A DNA stretch of 64,000 nucleotides from Bacteroides intestinalis (GCF_003464595.1 NZ_QRZF01000003.1:124001-188000); one strand, 5' to 3'. Counted from the first letter of the stretch, positions 1 to 8,619 are shown. The notes: generated from the letters alone by a model not told the origin. Program-made: numbers and translations.

Positions 1-151
1 TAAACGCCACAGGTGTGGTTCCCGTGGCACGGGTAGAGATAACTTCTACTTCCTGCAGGTTTATCACCCGCAAGCTGTCTTTCTCATGCGTCTGCGCACA
101 GACACTCAGCGTTGCCATCAACAGGCAGGCCGCCATTGCATGTTTTCTCAT
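1..151 (-). CDS. TonB-dependent outer-membrane receptor, 5' end only (probable thiamine-compound uptake)
   Basis: Only the first 50 codons lie in the window; the gene runs off the left edge. It begins ATG-AGA-AAA and encodes a signal peptide ending in a CAQ-type cleavage site near residue 20. A stretch rich in E-V-E-V-I-S-T-R follows, which looks like the TonB-box and plug entry of BtuB/FepA-like receptors. The TPP riboswitch just upstream on the same strand points to thiamine or a precursor as ligand; TPP-riboswitch-controlled outer-membrane receptors are known in Bacteroides. The receptor family is inferred from a short N-terminus plus this context, so the class is fairly secure and the substrate less so. 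Confidence 0.7.
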   Translation of the reverse strand, partial: MRKHAMAACLLMATLSVCAQTHEKDSLRVINLQEVEVISTRATGTTPVAF

Positions 152-202
152 TACAATTTTAACTATTAAAGATTAATACAGAAAAGGGGAACTTTTCTTC
201 TT

Positions 203-273
203 TTCCCTCCGCCGGCACTACCCGGATCAGGTCAATGGGTATGATCTCAGCCCGTCATATTAGGGCACCCCTT
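203..273 (-). promoter_or_regulatory. TPP (THI-box) riboswitch
   Basis: On the minus strand this stretch carries the classical thi-box blocks in order: GGGGTGCC, GGCTGAGA, ACCC, ACCTGATC, GGGTAGTGCC and GGAGGGAA. It lies about 50 bases upstream of the receptor start at 151 on the same strand. TPP binding would be expected to reduce receptor expression. An anti-pairing partner may exist: the AAGGGG of the 5' P1 strand (about 268-273) can pair with CCCCTT near 183-188. I did not fold it, so transcriptional versus translational control is undecided. Confidence 0.93.
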
Positions 274-349
274 AGTTGAAATCGGGGGCAAAATTAAGTG
301 TTTTCGCTGAAACACGCAAATCGAGTGAACGATAACCGGAAATATTTGT

Positions 350-357
350 TACTTTTG
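350..357 (+). promoter_or_regulatory. Bacteroides-type -7 box upstream of the MscS gene
   Basis: TACTTTTG matches the Bacteroides -7 consensus TAnnTTTG exactly. It abuts the left arm of the 34-bp inverted repeat, so a transcript starting here would begin inside that arm and carry the whole hairpin in its leader. No clear -33 TTTG is present at the usual spacing. Confidence 0.5.
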
Positions 358-358
358 C

Positions 359-486
359 AGTTGACAAGGTTTCAGTTGACAAGGGAACAAGGCAAGAATG
401 TCAGGCTTTTCATGAGAAAATGATAGGTAAGAATTGTTTGTGAGACTATCTCCCTTGTTCCCTTGTCAACTGAAACCTTGTCAACT
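359..486. repeat. 34-bp perfect inverted repeat with 60-bp spacer
   Basis: Left arm 359-392 and right arm 453-486 are exact reverse complements over 34 bases; the flanking bases mismatch at both ends. Each arm holds two copies of AGTTGACAAGG, 15 bp apart (starts 359 and 374). The 60-base spacer is 393-452. The element sits between the divergent TPP-riboswitch receptor and the MscS gene. It could be a dispersed palindromic repeat, an invertible segment, or a very strong leader hairpin. No recombinase gene is seen nearby. Confidence 0.85.
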
Positions 487-539
487 ACGAAAGTTGAGCT
501 TGCGAAACTTGAATTATTAACTTCAAACGAACAAATATT

Positions 540-1412
540 ATGTTATTATTTTTACAAGCAGCGGCTCCTGCAACTGAAACTGTTGTGGAAGACGGTTTTA
601 GTAAATTGCAGGTATTTCTCCAACAGTTGATAGACTGGGGAGTGAATGCGGGTGGCCATATCATTGGTGCTGTATTGATCTTTATTATAGGACGTTTCCT
701 TATTTCTTTCCTTAATAAAATGTTGGCCCGCTTATTGGCTAAGCGACATGTGGATGCCAGTATCCAGAGTTTTGTAAAGAGTCTGGTGAACATCTTGCTG
801 ACTATCTTATTGATTATTGCCGTTATCGGTAAGTTGGGAGTGGAAACGACTTCATTTGCTGCCTTGCTGGCATCCGCCGGTGTAGCTATTGGTATGGCAT
901 TGTCCGGTAACTTGCAGAACTTTGCAGGTGGTCTGATTGTATTGCTGCTCCGTCCTTATAAAGTAGGTGACTTGATTGAAAGCCAAGGCATCACGGGTAC
1001 GGTTCGTGAGATTCAGATTTTCCATACGATCCTGACTACCGGTGATAATAAGATTATTTATATCCCGAATGGTGCGTTGAGTAGTGGTACTGTGACTAAC
1101 TACAGTCGTGAAGCTACCCGTCGTGTAGAATGGATAATCGGTGTGGAGTATGGCGAAAACTTTGATAAGGTGGAAGAAACTACCCGTCGTATCATTGCTG
1201 AAGACAAGCGGATTCTCAGTGATCCGGCTCCTTTTGTTGCCCTTCATGCACTGGATGCCAGTAGCGTGAATGTGATTATCCGTGCCTGGGTGAAGAGTGA
1301 GGACTATTGGGGAGTTTATTTCGATATGAACAAGACCATCTACTCTGTGTTCAATAAGGAGGGTATTGGTTTCCCTTTCCCACAGCTGACGGTACATCAG
1401 GCAAAGGATTGA
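540..1412 (+). CDS. MscS-family mechanosensitive channel
   Basis: This is a small-conductance mechanosensitive channel of the inner membrane that releases solutes on hypo-osmotic shock. The 290-residue length is close to E. coli MscS. Helices lie at roughly residues 35-60, 75-100 and 105-140. The glycine/alanine-rich pore helix (ASAGVAIGMALSGNLQNFAGG) is followed by the MscS signature GDLIES..GTVREIQIF and by IIYIPNG. The cytoplasmic beta/alpha domain ends in the characteristic FPFPQLTVH. The gene is monocistronic: the 34-bp inverted repeat lies in its leader and a strong hairpin follows its stop. The start at 540 is the first ATG that gives a complete N-terminal helix. Confidence 0.95.
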   Translation: MLLFLQAAAPATETVVEDGFSKLQVFLQQLIDWGVNAGGHIIGAVLIFIIGRFLISFLNKMLARLLAKRHVDASIQSFVKSLVNILLTILLIIAVIGKLGVETTSFAALLASAGVAIGMALSGNLQNFAGGLIVLLLRPYKVGDLIESQGITGTVREIQIFHTILTTGDNKIIYIPNGALSSGTVTNYSREATRRVEWIIGVEYGENFDKVEETTRRIIAEDKRILSDPAPFVALHALDASSVNVIIRAWVKSEDYWGVYFDMNKTIYSVFNKEGIGFPFPQLTVHQAKD

Positions 1413-1440
1413 TAGTAGTCTGGAATTGATTACCGTAAAT

Positions 1441-1480
1441 GAATAAAGGGCATAACAACAACTTGTTATGCCCTTTATTC
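1441..1480. terminator. Bidirectional terminator hairpin
   Basis: Perfect 18-bp arms (1441-1458 and 1463-1480) surround a 4-base loop. A-rich and T-rich ends allow use from both strands. It lies between the convergent MscS gene and the small minus-strand gene at 1517-1765. Confidence 0.85.
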
Positions 1481-1516
1481 ATTATAGTTAATACTCGTGA
1501 TAGTTTTTATTGCAAA

Positions 1517-1765
1517 TCACATTTCATATACTCCGAGTTCTTCCTCTATGGCTTCGCATTCATCTTTCTCTATATGCAGTAAGCGATTGATTTCCCTTCG
1601 CTTTTCGAGATCAGTGAAATAACTTTCTACTACGGTATACAGGTCGAATCCTTTGGTGGAACCTGCTGCCATGTCTAATGACTCTACCATTTTCTCTACT
1701 TCCCTGTGAATGCGTTCCTTGTTGATGAAATGCAACTCATTACTATGAATCAGATACTTTTCCAT
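1517..1765 (-). CDS. Small acidic protein of unknown function (82 aa)
   Basis: I do not recognise the family. The product is cytoplasmic, with no signal peptide or membrane segment. It is rich in charged residues and probably mostly helical, for example the stretches around HREVEKMVESL and EKRREINRLL, and ends in an acidic tail. It is preceded by about 180 bases without a gene and ends against the shared terminator with mscS. The complete reading frame and lack of overlap with another plausible gene support it as real. No function can be assigned. Confidence 0.6.
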   Translation of the reverse strand: MEKYLIHSNELHFINKERIHREVEKMVESLDMAAGSTKGFDLYTVVESYFTDLEKRREINRLLHIEKDECEAIEEELGVYEM

Positions 1766-1947
1766 GATCGTTGGTATTTAAAGTTCTATGGATATAACGT
1801 CTGTCGTGAACGGTTAGTTCATACAAAGGATGATAATTCATTCCGGTACTGTGAAATTTCCTGATACATCTTCTTTGCTTTTATCGGGGGGCAATAGAAT
1901 ATTTTCGCTGTAAAATGGTGTAAGCAATAAGTGTTCTCTTTCATAAA

Positions 1948-4575
1948 TTAAAAGTAGATTTTATAACTGATATTCGGAATCATACCCGATCCGTCTTCTT
2001 TCTCTATCTTATGGGTCTTTTCGTTGTACTGGTAAAAGTGCATACCTGTGCGCATACCTACATTTAGCATTTTAATGGAAAACTCATGAGATATTTTCCT
2101 TTTGTTGATTCTATAACTGAAAGAAATATCACCATTGAGAGAAGGATTAAATTTCTTGCTGTAAGCTCTGGTTTCATCAAATTTGATATCATGTTCTATC
2201 AGGCTTTTCTCTTCGTCTACAGGAGTGTAGCGGTCGCCACCTTGGAAGAAGATACGTCCGTTAAGGCTTAGTACATTTTGTTTATTGCGTCCCACCATCC
2301 ATTCTTTTCCGGCAAGTACGTTTAGGAGGTAGTTTTTGTCCAACCGTGTGTTGCGCCAGATATGATCCCCGGCTTTGTATCTCGATTTAAAAAGAGAAGC
2401 CGTTATCATATAGTAGAAACCATTTTTCATGTATTGTTCTAATGTGATGTCTATACCGTAGTTCACTCCGGAACCTCTATTCTTTAATATTCTTTCCAGG
2501 TAGAAGCTCTGATGGTTGATGATAGAAAAGGAAGAATTCTCTTCAACGGGAATACGGAATAAATATTGATAATAGGGTTCCACTTTTAAGTGTATATATG
2601 AGTTGATGTTCCAGTCGTATGTAAGCCCAAAGTGATGAGCCTTTGAAAAATTCAGATATCTGTTGGATTCAGTTTTTCCATTGACCTCTTGTTCTACAAA
2701 GTAGTAGTCAAGTCTTTCTCTTCGACTGTGCAGGCCGTATGCCAATGCCAGGGCATGTTTCGGATTGAAAGTCCATTTCAGGGCTGCTCTGGGTTCTATG
2801 GTCCAGTTCTTATTTAGAGTGAAGTATTGCGCAGTGATGCCCAGACTGGTGGTAAGATGATTACTTAGGTTGATGACAGAACTGCTGTAGGCCGAGAGTA
2901 CACAACTTTCTCCGTTCCCTTTTGAAATCTGTTCCATAGGTATATCTAAACCAAAATTAGGACTGATTTTGTAATCCAGATCGTATTTAAGTCCTGTGAT
3001 TGTGATACCTGTCCGGTTGATGTGGTTGGAGCTGAACTTCTTGTTCAGATAAGAATTGAAAACGATATCCCATTTGGAATTCCGGATATCTCCTACATGG
3101 ACCAGTTTATCATCTTCTGTCATCTGATCAGCTTCTGTGTGATCTTTTGCATAAGTAGCGGCTAATGAAGAGTGGATATAAGTATCCGTATTGATAAGAT
3201 ACTTGTGAGTAATTCCTCCTGCTGCTTTATCAAATGTTGTATTTCCGGATTGCCGGTCACTTTGTGTTTCCCATTCATCACGATCGAGAATCTCCGGTTT
3301 ATAGCGGTCAATCAGTCCGATCCCCCAGATAGAGAAAGTTCCGGCCTTCCGGGTAGGAAAATTCAGCTTAAATGATAAGTCCTGATATTTGAGGTTCATG
3401 TCATTTCCTGTAGCTAAAGAAGTAGTAGAGAAGCGGTAATTAAGGATATAGGAACTTCCATGCTTCTTGCTTATCGGGCCTTCCGATGCCAGGTCAATAC
3501 CCAGAATACCCAACTGAAATGTATGTTCGTACTTCTGATTGTTACCATTTCGTATTTGCATGTCGAAGATACCTGATAACGCATTGCTGTATTCGGCAGG
3601 GAACGCACCGTTGTAGAAATCGGAGTTACCGATCACCTGTGTACTCAGGGCCGAAAGAAAACCTCCACCCAGTCCGGTAAGGTCAGCGAAGTGAGTAGGA
3701 TTAGGAATTTCTACACCTTCCAACCTCCATTGGGTAAACTGGGGTGAATTTCCTCTGATAGCTACAGCGTTGGTTCCTACATCTCCTGCCACACCTGCAA
3801 ATGCAGAACTCAGACGTGCCGGATCATCAAAGCCATTGGCAAACCTGCCTGCCTCTTCCATACTGATCATACGTCCGCCGGTAATGGCCATTGCATTCAG
3901 GGGCTTATCTTTCTTTATCTCCGGTTGTATGACGACTTCCGCCAACGAATGAACATTCTCATCCAATGGGATTTCCATATATACTTCCTTGGAAGAGGTT
4001 ACAGGTATTTCATTGAAAATATTGGCATTATATCCTACATAGGAGGTTTGTATATTGCATCGTCCCACAGGAACATGATCTATCCGAAATCTCCCCAGAC
4101 TATCTGTTGTACTGCCCAAAGAACCGCTATTCATAATTCTTACAGTCGCAAACTCTATAGGTGTATTGGTTTTGGAATCCAGTACGATTCCTCTGACTGT
4201 TTGGGTAGGTTTCTCCGTTTTTTCCTTGGTGGATTTCTGTTGTTCGTTGTCGGATGGAGTGATAATGATATGGTAGCCTGTTATTTTGTATGAATACCGG
4301 GTGTCTTTCAGGATTTGTGATAACGCCTTGTCAATACTCTGGTTTTCTAATGACAGGGATATTTTCTTCTTTACATCTACAGTCGACAACTCATAAGCTA
4401 TGCTATATCCGGTTTGTAGTTCTATCTCGGCAAAAGCTTCTTTCAGTGATATGTTTTTATTTTGTATGGTGATTTGCTTTTTGTCATTCTGTGCTGTGGC
4501 ATTAAATGATAGAAAGGCAAAAAATAAAAAAAGGAGTATCTTATTTATTTGTTTATTAATGGTTATTCGGTTCAT
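1948..4575 (-). CDS. TonB-dependent receptor with N-terminal STN signalling domain
   Basis: This 875-residue outer-membrane receptor is predicted to both import a ligand and signal to the FecR/sigma pair upstream. In order: signal peptide (1-29, ending NATAQ); STN (secretin/TonB short N-terminal) domain at about 35-110, the module that contacts FecR-type anti-sigma factors; a carboxypeptidase-regulatory-like Ig domain at about 125-210 starting VRGIVLDSKTNTPIEFA; a plug at about 225-345 with AIRGNSPQFTQWRLEGVEIP; then a beta-barrel to an aromatic C-terminus (SYKIYF). No SusD partner is adjacent, so it is not a SusC. It is the last gene of the minus-strand sigma/LruC/FecR/receptor group. The substrate is unknown. 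Confidence 0.9.
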   Translation of the reverse strand: MNRITINKQINKILLFLFFAFLSFNATAQNDKKQITIQNKNISLKEAFAEIELQTGYSIAYELSTVDVKKKISLSLENQSIDKALSQILKDTRYSYKITGYHIIITPSDNEQQKSTKEKTEKPTQTVRGIVLDSKTNTPIEFATVRIMNSGSLGSTTDSLGRFRIDHVPVGRCNIQTSYVGYNANIFNEIPVTSSKEVYMEIPLDENVHSLAEVVIQPEIKKDKPLNAMAITGGRMISMEEAGRFANGFDDPARLSSAFAGVAGDVGTNAVAIRGNSPQFTQWRLEGVEIPNPTHFADLTGLGGGFLSALSTQVIGNSDFYNGAFPAEYSNALSGIFDMQIRNGNNQKYEHTFQLGILGIDLASEGPISKKHGSSYILNYRFSTTSLATGNDMNLKYQDLSFKLNFPTRKAGTFSIWGIGLIDRYKPEILDRDEWETQSDRQSGNTTFDKAAGGITHKYLINTDTYIHSSLAATYAKDHTEADQMTEDDKLVHVGDIRNSKWDIVFNSYLNKKFSSNHINRTGITITGLKYDLDYKISPNFGLDIPMEQISKGNGESCVLSAYSSSVINLSNHLTTSLGITAQYFTLNKNWTIEPRAALKWTFNPKHALALAYGLHSRRERLDYYFVEQEVNGKTESNRYLNFSKAHHFGLTYDWNINSYIHLKVEPYYQYLFRIPVEENSSFSIINHQSFYLERILKNRGSGVNYGIDITLEQYMKNGFYYMITASLFKSRYKAGDHIWRNTRLDKNYLLNVLAGKEWMVGRNKQNVLSLNGRIFFQGGDRYTPVDEEKSLIEHDIKFDETRAYSKKFNPSLNGDISFSYRINKRKISHEFSIKMLNVGMRTGMHFYQYNEKTHKIEKEDGSGMIPNISYKIYF

Positions 4576-4609
4576 TATTGTACATTTTTATAAGATAAGC
4601 TGCATTTCG

Positions 4610-4643
4610 GCAGAACTTTTTCATGCAAGCATGAAAGTTCTGC
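4610..4643 (-). other. Hairpin in the leader of the STN receptor gene
   Basis: GCAGAACTTT and CATGC pair with GCATG and AAAGTTCTGC across a 2-base loop, leaving only a 2-base bulge. It sits 35 bases upstream of the receptor start and about 130 bases after the FecR stop. On the minus strand no T-run follows it, so it is more likely an mRNA leader or stability structure than a simple terminator. A second stem, AGAACCGG/CCGGTTCT at about 4717-4754, lies between it and the FecR stop. Confidence 0.5.
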
Positions 4644-4776
4644 ACTCAAATTGCATTATCTTTGTATGGTTGATACTTTATTTTAGTTCACTTTCAAATA
4701 GAGCATTAGCATTTCAGAACCGGGTTGAGGGTCTCAAGCTGCAATCCGGTTCTTTTTCTTCATAGGCAGTTTCTTT

Positions 4777-5748
4777 TTATTGTTTTTTGATTAGTTCTAC
4801 TTTGTTTCCTTGCTTTTGATAACTGAAGCCAATCATCTCACTTAATACAGGCAGTATTTCTTCCAGATTTTCATCTTTAAGGAATCGGACGGTATATCGT
4901 TTGGAGGCAGGGATGTTCATTGTATGATTGATAGTCACATTATAACGTCTTTCAAGTGTTTGCAGGATCTCGGTGAAAGGTGCATCGGTAAATATCAGTT
5001 TACCCGTGATCCAGCCATCTGTATCGGTTGGGGAGACTTCAGTAATGTTGACGGCGTATGTTTTTTTATCGTATGTCAACTGTTCATTAGGCTTTAGTAT
5101 CCGTGGGTCTTGGGTGGGAGGGATAACTTCCACTCTACCACTTGTCAGGGTAGTGGTCACCAGTTCATCATCAGCGTAAGCCTTTACGTTGAATTTAGTT
5201 CCTAATACTTTAACTGAGAGTTGGGAGGTTTCTACAATAAACGGTTTACTTGTGTTCTTCCGAATAGAAAAATAAGCTTCGCCATCAAGGTGTACAAGGC
5301 GTTGCACTTTCGAAAACTCTTTCGGATATTTGACTACAGTTCCCGCATTCAGCCATATTTCAGAACTGTCCGGTAATAAGAAGTGTTTCTTGTCACCGTA
5401 TGCAACTGATATTTCAATCCATTTATTTTGTGTGGAGGTATAATATAGATAGCCTCCTGTCATCATAAATAGTGGAATCAGAACGGCTGCAATACGTGCC
5501 AATTTCTGATAGAAAGGTCGGTGAACGATTTCTTTATAGTCAATTCTTTGATTTACTCTGTCCAGTATAAGTTCTGTGTCCGGATCGGCTTTTGCTTCCA
5601 GTTCATTCCAATATTCCAGTGAGGCTTTTTCTTTTTCCTCAATATCTTTATCTTTAATAATCCATTTCTGAACCCTTTCTTCTGTATCGGAAGAGAAACG
5701 TCCGGATAAGTATTTCTTAAGAATTCTAGCGATAATATTTTTTTTCAT
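4777..5748 (-). CDS. FecR-family anti-sigma factor
   Basis: This single-pass inner-membrane anti-sigma regulator has 323 residues. A cytoplasmic N-terminal sigma-binding region (about 1-80, including the typical YLSGRFSSDTEERVQKWI) is followed by one membrane helix near 85-105. A FecR periplasmic domain comes next (about 115-215, with GDKKHFLLPDSSEIWLNAG and VKVLGTKFNVKAY). A C-terminal DUF4974-type domain follows (about 250-320, with FTDAPFTEILQTLERRYNV). It should hold the ECF sigma factor at 8068-8619 inactive until the STN domain of the receptor at 1948-4575 signals. The spacing is unusual: the sigma gene is about 2.3 kb upstream, separated by the LruC-domain gene. Confidence 0.93.
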   Translation of the reverse strand: MKKNIIARILKKYLSGRFSSDTEERVQKWIIKDKDIEEKEKASLEYWNELEAKADPDTELILDRVNQRIDYKEIVHRPFYQKLARIAAVLIPLFMMTGGYLYYTSTQNKWIEISVAYGDKKHFLLPDSSEIWLNAGTVVKYPKEFSKVQRLVHLDGEAYFSIRKNTSKPFIVETSQLSVKVLGTKFNVKAYADDELVTTTLTSGRVEVIPPTQDPRILKPNEQLTYDKKTYAVNITEVSPTDTDGWITGKLIFTDAPFTEILQTLERRYNVTINHTMNIPASKRYTVRFLKDENLEEILPVLSEMIGFSYQKQGNKVELIKKQ

Positions 5749-5881
5749 CTGGCTGCATTTTATAATATATACAGCTAACAGATGAAAAGCTCAGTAAGAA
5801 AACCGAGTTTTTTTTATTTTTTATTTTAAGGAAGTAGGCTTTCTCTAATAACCGAGAAAAGGAACAAAATAATCTGCACCT

Positions 5882-5925
5882 TACTAACTCCATATCTCCT
5901 CCATACCAACTCCATACCAACTCCA
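5882..5925 (-). repeat. Four tandem 11-bp repeats before the FecR gene
   Basis: Read on the minus strand, the unit TGGAGTTGGTA occurs twice exactly (5904-5925), followed by TGGAGGAGATA (5893-5903) and TGGAGTTAGTA (5882-5892). It lies in the 278-base gap between the LruC gene and the FecR gene. A matching GATATGGAG near 5970-5980 could pair with CTCCATATC at 5889-5897. Nothing else recognisable is in the gap. Confidence 0.75.
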
Positions 5926-6026
5926 CTGTTTTGTTTCCCGTATAGGAGTGGAGCAAGTGCGGGCTTGATATGGATATGGAGAGCTTTTGACCAAAATGAG
6001 TTATTGGATTAATTCATTTCCTAACT

Positions 6027-7949
6027 CTATTGTGCAGGATGCTTATACCAATCTTTATTAGTTTTTCCCTCAGACTTTACCCAATCGTTGAATTGGGGAT
6101 AAGCTAAGTCGATTCTTACACTTTCATCGGGTGTAGGGAAATCCTTAATACTTGCCAAATTCAGGGCAAAGGGAAATTTAAGCCTGTTCATTACGTAGTA
6201 GAGGCCTTCATCAGGGCGTGAAGCATCGCTTCCTGTACCGAATAGACCGAAATCAGCCTTGTCTGTCGGAGGATATTTCACTAAATGTACTTCTCTTCCT
6301 CTGCCTTTGTCCGATTCTACAAAGATGAATGGATTATATGGAGGTACGACATTTGCTTCTTCAAGATCGTTCAGTTCAAAACTTATTGTGATTGTCTTTT
6401 CGAGCACATCTTTGATATTGTCGAATAATAAGAAAGTAGGATGACTTTGTCCAGGCTCCTGATTAGCTCCTTGCATATATTGGGATTGTCCGGCTCCATC
6501 TATCGTTATATTACTTACTTCACCAGATGAGACATTGCTCAACTGGAAACCAAATCCTGATTGAAGTGTACCACCATTATGACGTGGAATGAATTGATTC
6601 TCTATCTTATATACTCTGTTATTACTTGTGTTTTTATACACTTTGCATGAATAGTCTATCATCACATCATTCATATCATAGTCACCCATTGATGGCCACA
6701 AGTCTTCAAAGGTTAGTGTACCATAGTATGTAGTGAAGTTCTCTGTGTTACTCGGTGGATTTCCGACATCCGGTATTGTAGGTGTGTTGCTTTCGTCTAT
6801 TGCTCCCTTCTCTTCTATTTGCAGATAAAAAGTGGCGTCATTGTAACGATAGTCATTATTATCCTCGAATCCAATAGCTACAAGTTGGTCAGAGTCCGGC
6901 TCTCTTAATGAAATACTTCGTTGTATCCCATCCGAATTTAGGTGGGGAAGTGAGAAACTATTGTATCTTCCATCTACTTTATGTATGATATTTCCTGTAT
7001 TGAATCCCATTCCTTGCAACCACCATCCGATGGTTACCCCTGCCGGAAATTCATCCTGGAATTTTTCTCCATCCCAATATTTCAGTTGCACCTTGTCTCC
7101 ACTAACTAATGCTCCCGTTGCACCTTTTTGGGCAATAGATGTGGCACTGGGGAATGCAATGATTCTCTGCACTTCTGATATACTTTGGGGCTCTTGTCCG
7201 GTAGAATAACTAAAGTAACCGACACTGTTGTTCCAGGCAGCGGAACTACTAATGAAGCATAAGTAAACTTTTGTAGCTTTTATGATTTTTATCTCAGAAC
7301 TAACGCCAGGAGCGAAGAATGCTTTTCCATAATCTCTTTGCTCCATAGCAGTTCCATTGTATTTGACGAATATCTCATTTATGTTATACAACGTTTTTGC
7401 ATCAGGCAGCACTCTGCCGGGTGTTAGATAAGCAGGAGTTCCGAGGGTACTCCAGTCACCCAAGGTTAGCCAGCCGTCAGGATATTGATGATTGTTAGGT
7501 GTTAAGGCTCGGGTAGTTGCTTTTGCAATATACTTCTCCTGATTGTACATGATAGAGTTATCAGTAACTTCTAACTGAATAGGAGAGAGTGTTCCAGCAT
7601 ACTCTGAGTATAACCATACCTCTGACAAAGCAGATTGAATTTGTATCTCTCCGGAAAATTTACCATCCTTATCTGTGGCGGCACGATAAATGGGAGAGAT
7701 GTCTTTTTTGACAAGTTCCCCGTTTTCATTTTCTATTATCGGATTTTCGTCGTAGAGGTCGAATAAGACAACATAGTCTTTTCCTTCGAATCCATAGTCC
7801 ACAGACAGGTTTATCTTCTGGTTTAAGTCAAAATCGAAGAACTGGTCTGCCGGAATTTTAACATACACATCATTTTTTTCTAAACAACTTGTCGCTAGTA
7901 ATAGTGTCGAAGTTATGCAAGTAGCAATAAATAAAAATCTTTTCCCCAT
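6027..7949 (-). CDS. LruC-domain surface lipoprotein
   Basis: This 640-residue predicted lipoprotein has a lipobox LLATSC (Cys about residue 22). An N-terminal Ig/DUF4842-like region of about 30-120 handles no recognisable ligand. The C-terminal half, from about residue 405 (YYGTLTFEDLWPSMGDYDMNDVMIDY), carries the LruC-domain hallmark GDYDMNDV, with an ENQFIPRHNGG block after it. LruC-type proteins are known as exposed lipoproteins in Bacteroidota and Leptospira; their biochemical role is unclear. The gene lies between the ECF sigma gene and the FecR gene on the same strand, which suggests it belongs to that signalling unit, possibly as the surface partner of the receptor. That link is inference. 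Confidence 0.82.
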   Translation of the reverse strand: MGKRFLFIATCITSTLLLATSCLEKNDVYVKIPADQFFDFDLNQKINLSVDYGFEGKDYVVLFDLYDENPIIENENGELVKKDISPIYRAATDKDGKFSGEIQIQSALSEVWLYSEYAGTLSPIQLEVTDNSIMYNQEKYIAKATTRALTPNNHQYPDGWLTLGDWSTLGTPAYLTPGRVLPDAKTLYNINEIFVKYNGTAMEQRDYGKAFFAPGVSSEIKIIKATKVYLCFISSSAAWNNSVGYFSYSTGQEPQSISEVQRIIAFPSATSIAQKGATGALVSGDKVQLKYWDGEKFQDEFPAGVTIGWWLQGMGFNTGNIIHKVDGRYNSFSLPHLNSDGIQRSISLREPDSDQLVAIGFEDNNDYRYNDATFYLQIEEKGAIDESNTPTIPDVGNPPSNTENFTTYYGTLTFEDLWPSMGDYDMNDVMIDYSCKVYKNTSNNRVYKIENQFIPRHNGGTLQSGFGFQLSNVSSGEVSNITIDGAGQSQYMQGANQEPGQSHPTFLLFDNIKDVLEKTITISFELNDLEEANVVPPYNPFIFVESDKGRGREVHLVKYPPTDKADFGLFGTGSDASRPDEGLYYVMNRLKFPFALNLASIKDFPTPDESVRIDLAYPQFNDWVKSEGKTNKDWYKHPAQ

Positions 7950-8067
7950 AAGATTATGAATATAATAATTTGCAATTATACGAAGAAAAATGATTCTTTG
8001 TTATTTTAGGTGAATATATTTTTTCTTTTACTCCTTTTTTAGGGGGTTGGAGCGAAAAAAGAGTGTA

Positions 8068-8619
8068 TTATAACAGTGATAAGAAGAAGCATGAAATTGT
8101 TTTCCGTATTTCTTTCAAGGCGAGGCTTAGCTGGCTTTCTACATTTCTCTTCGTAGTATTCAGTTGTGCTGCTATCTCTTCATTGCTTAAACCTTCGTTA
8201 CGGCTCAGGGTGTATATCTTCTTCCTCTGTTCCGGCATTTTTTCTACTGTGTCGTCTATCAATAGGCCGAGTTCTTTGGCTATCAGGTCTTCTTCCGAAG
8301 TGGAACTGCATTCTTGCTTTTGGATATTATCTAGATAGGTATCTTCTACATATTTATGTTTCAGGAAGTTGATAGCAGAGTTTCTTGCTACTGTATGTAA
8401 GAAAGAATCAAATGATTTTGAAATATCAATAGAATGACGGTTTATCCAAAGATTCACAAATAAATCTTCTGTAAGCTCCTCGGCATCCGGACCCGACTTG
8501 ATGTAGCCATATATAAAGGCTTTCGTCTTACCGTAATAAGTGATAAAAACTTCTTCGAAAGCCTTGTGGCTACCTTGCCGCAAAGCTTTCAGAGTTTTGA
8601 TATCAATCTTATTGCTCAT
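8068..8619 (-). CDS. ECF-type RNA polymerase sigma-70 factor
   Basis: This 183-residue extracytoplasmic-function sigma factor has region 2 at about residues 15-85, with the core-binding helix AEELTEDLFVNLWINR and the -10-reading part FLHTVARNSAINFLKHK. Region 4 lies at about 125-178 (MPEQRKKIYTLSRNEGLSNEEIAAQL..TKRNVESQL). Length and layout match Bacteroides sigma factors of the FecI type. It heads the minus-strand cluster and should drive the LruC/FecR/receptor genes downstream when released by FecR. Confidence 0.95.
   Translation of the reverse strand: MSNKIDIKTLKALRQGSHKAFEEVFITYYGKTKAFIYGYIKSGPDAEELTEDLFVNLWINRHSIDISKSFDSFLHTVARNSAINFLKHKYVEDTYLDNIQKQECSSTSEEDLIAKELGLLIDDTVEKMPEQRKKIYTLSRNEGLSNEEIAAQLNTTKRNVESQLSLALKEIRKTISCFFLSLL

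Noticed and set aside
359..486. Inverted repeat as a proven invertible promoter
   Set aside because: No recombinase gene is adjacent and the 60-base spacer has no convincing TAnnTTTG box in either orientation; kept only as a possibility.
852..1397. Long antisense frame inside the MscS gene
   Set aside because: It is the shadow of a well-supported coding region, and similar long antisense frames occur inside most genes here.
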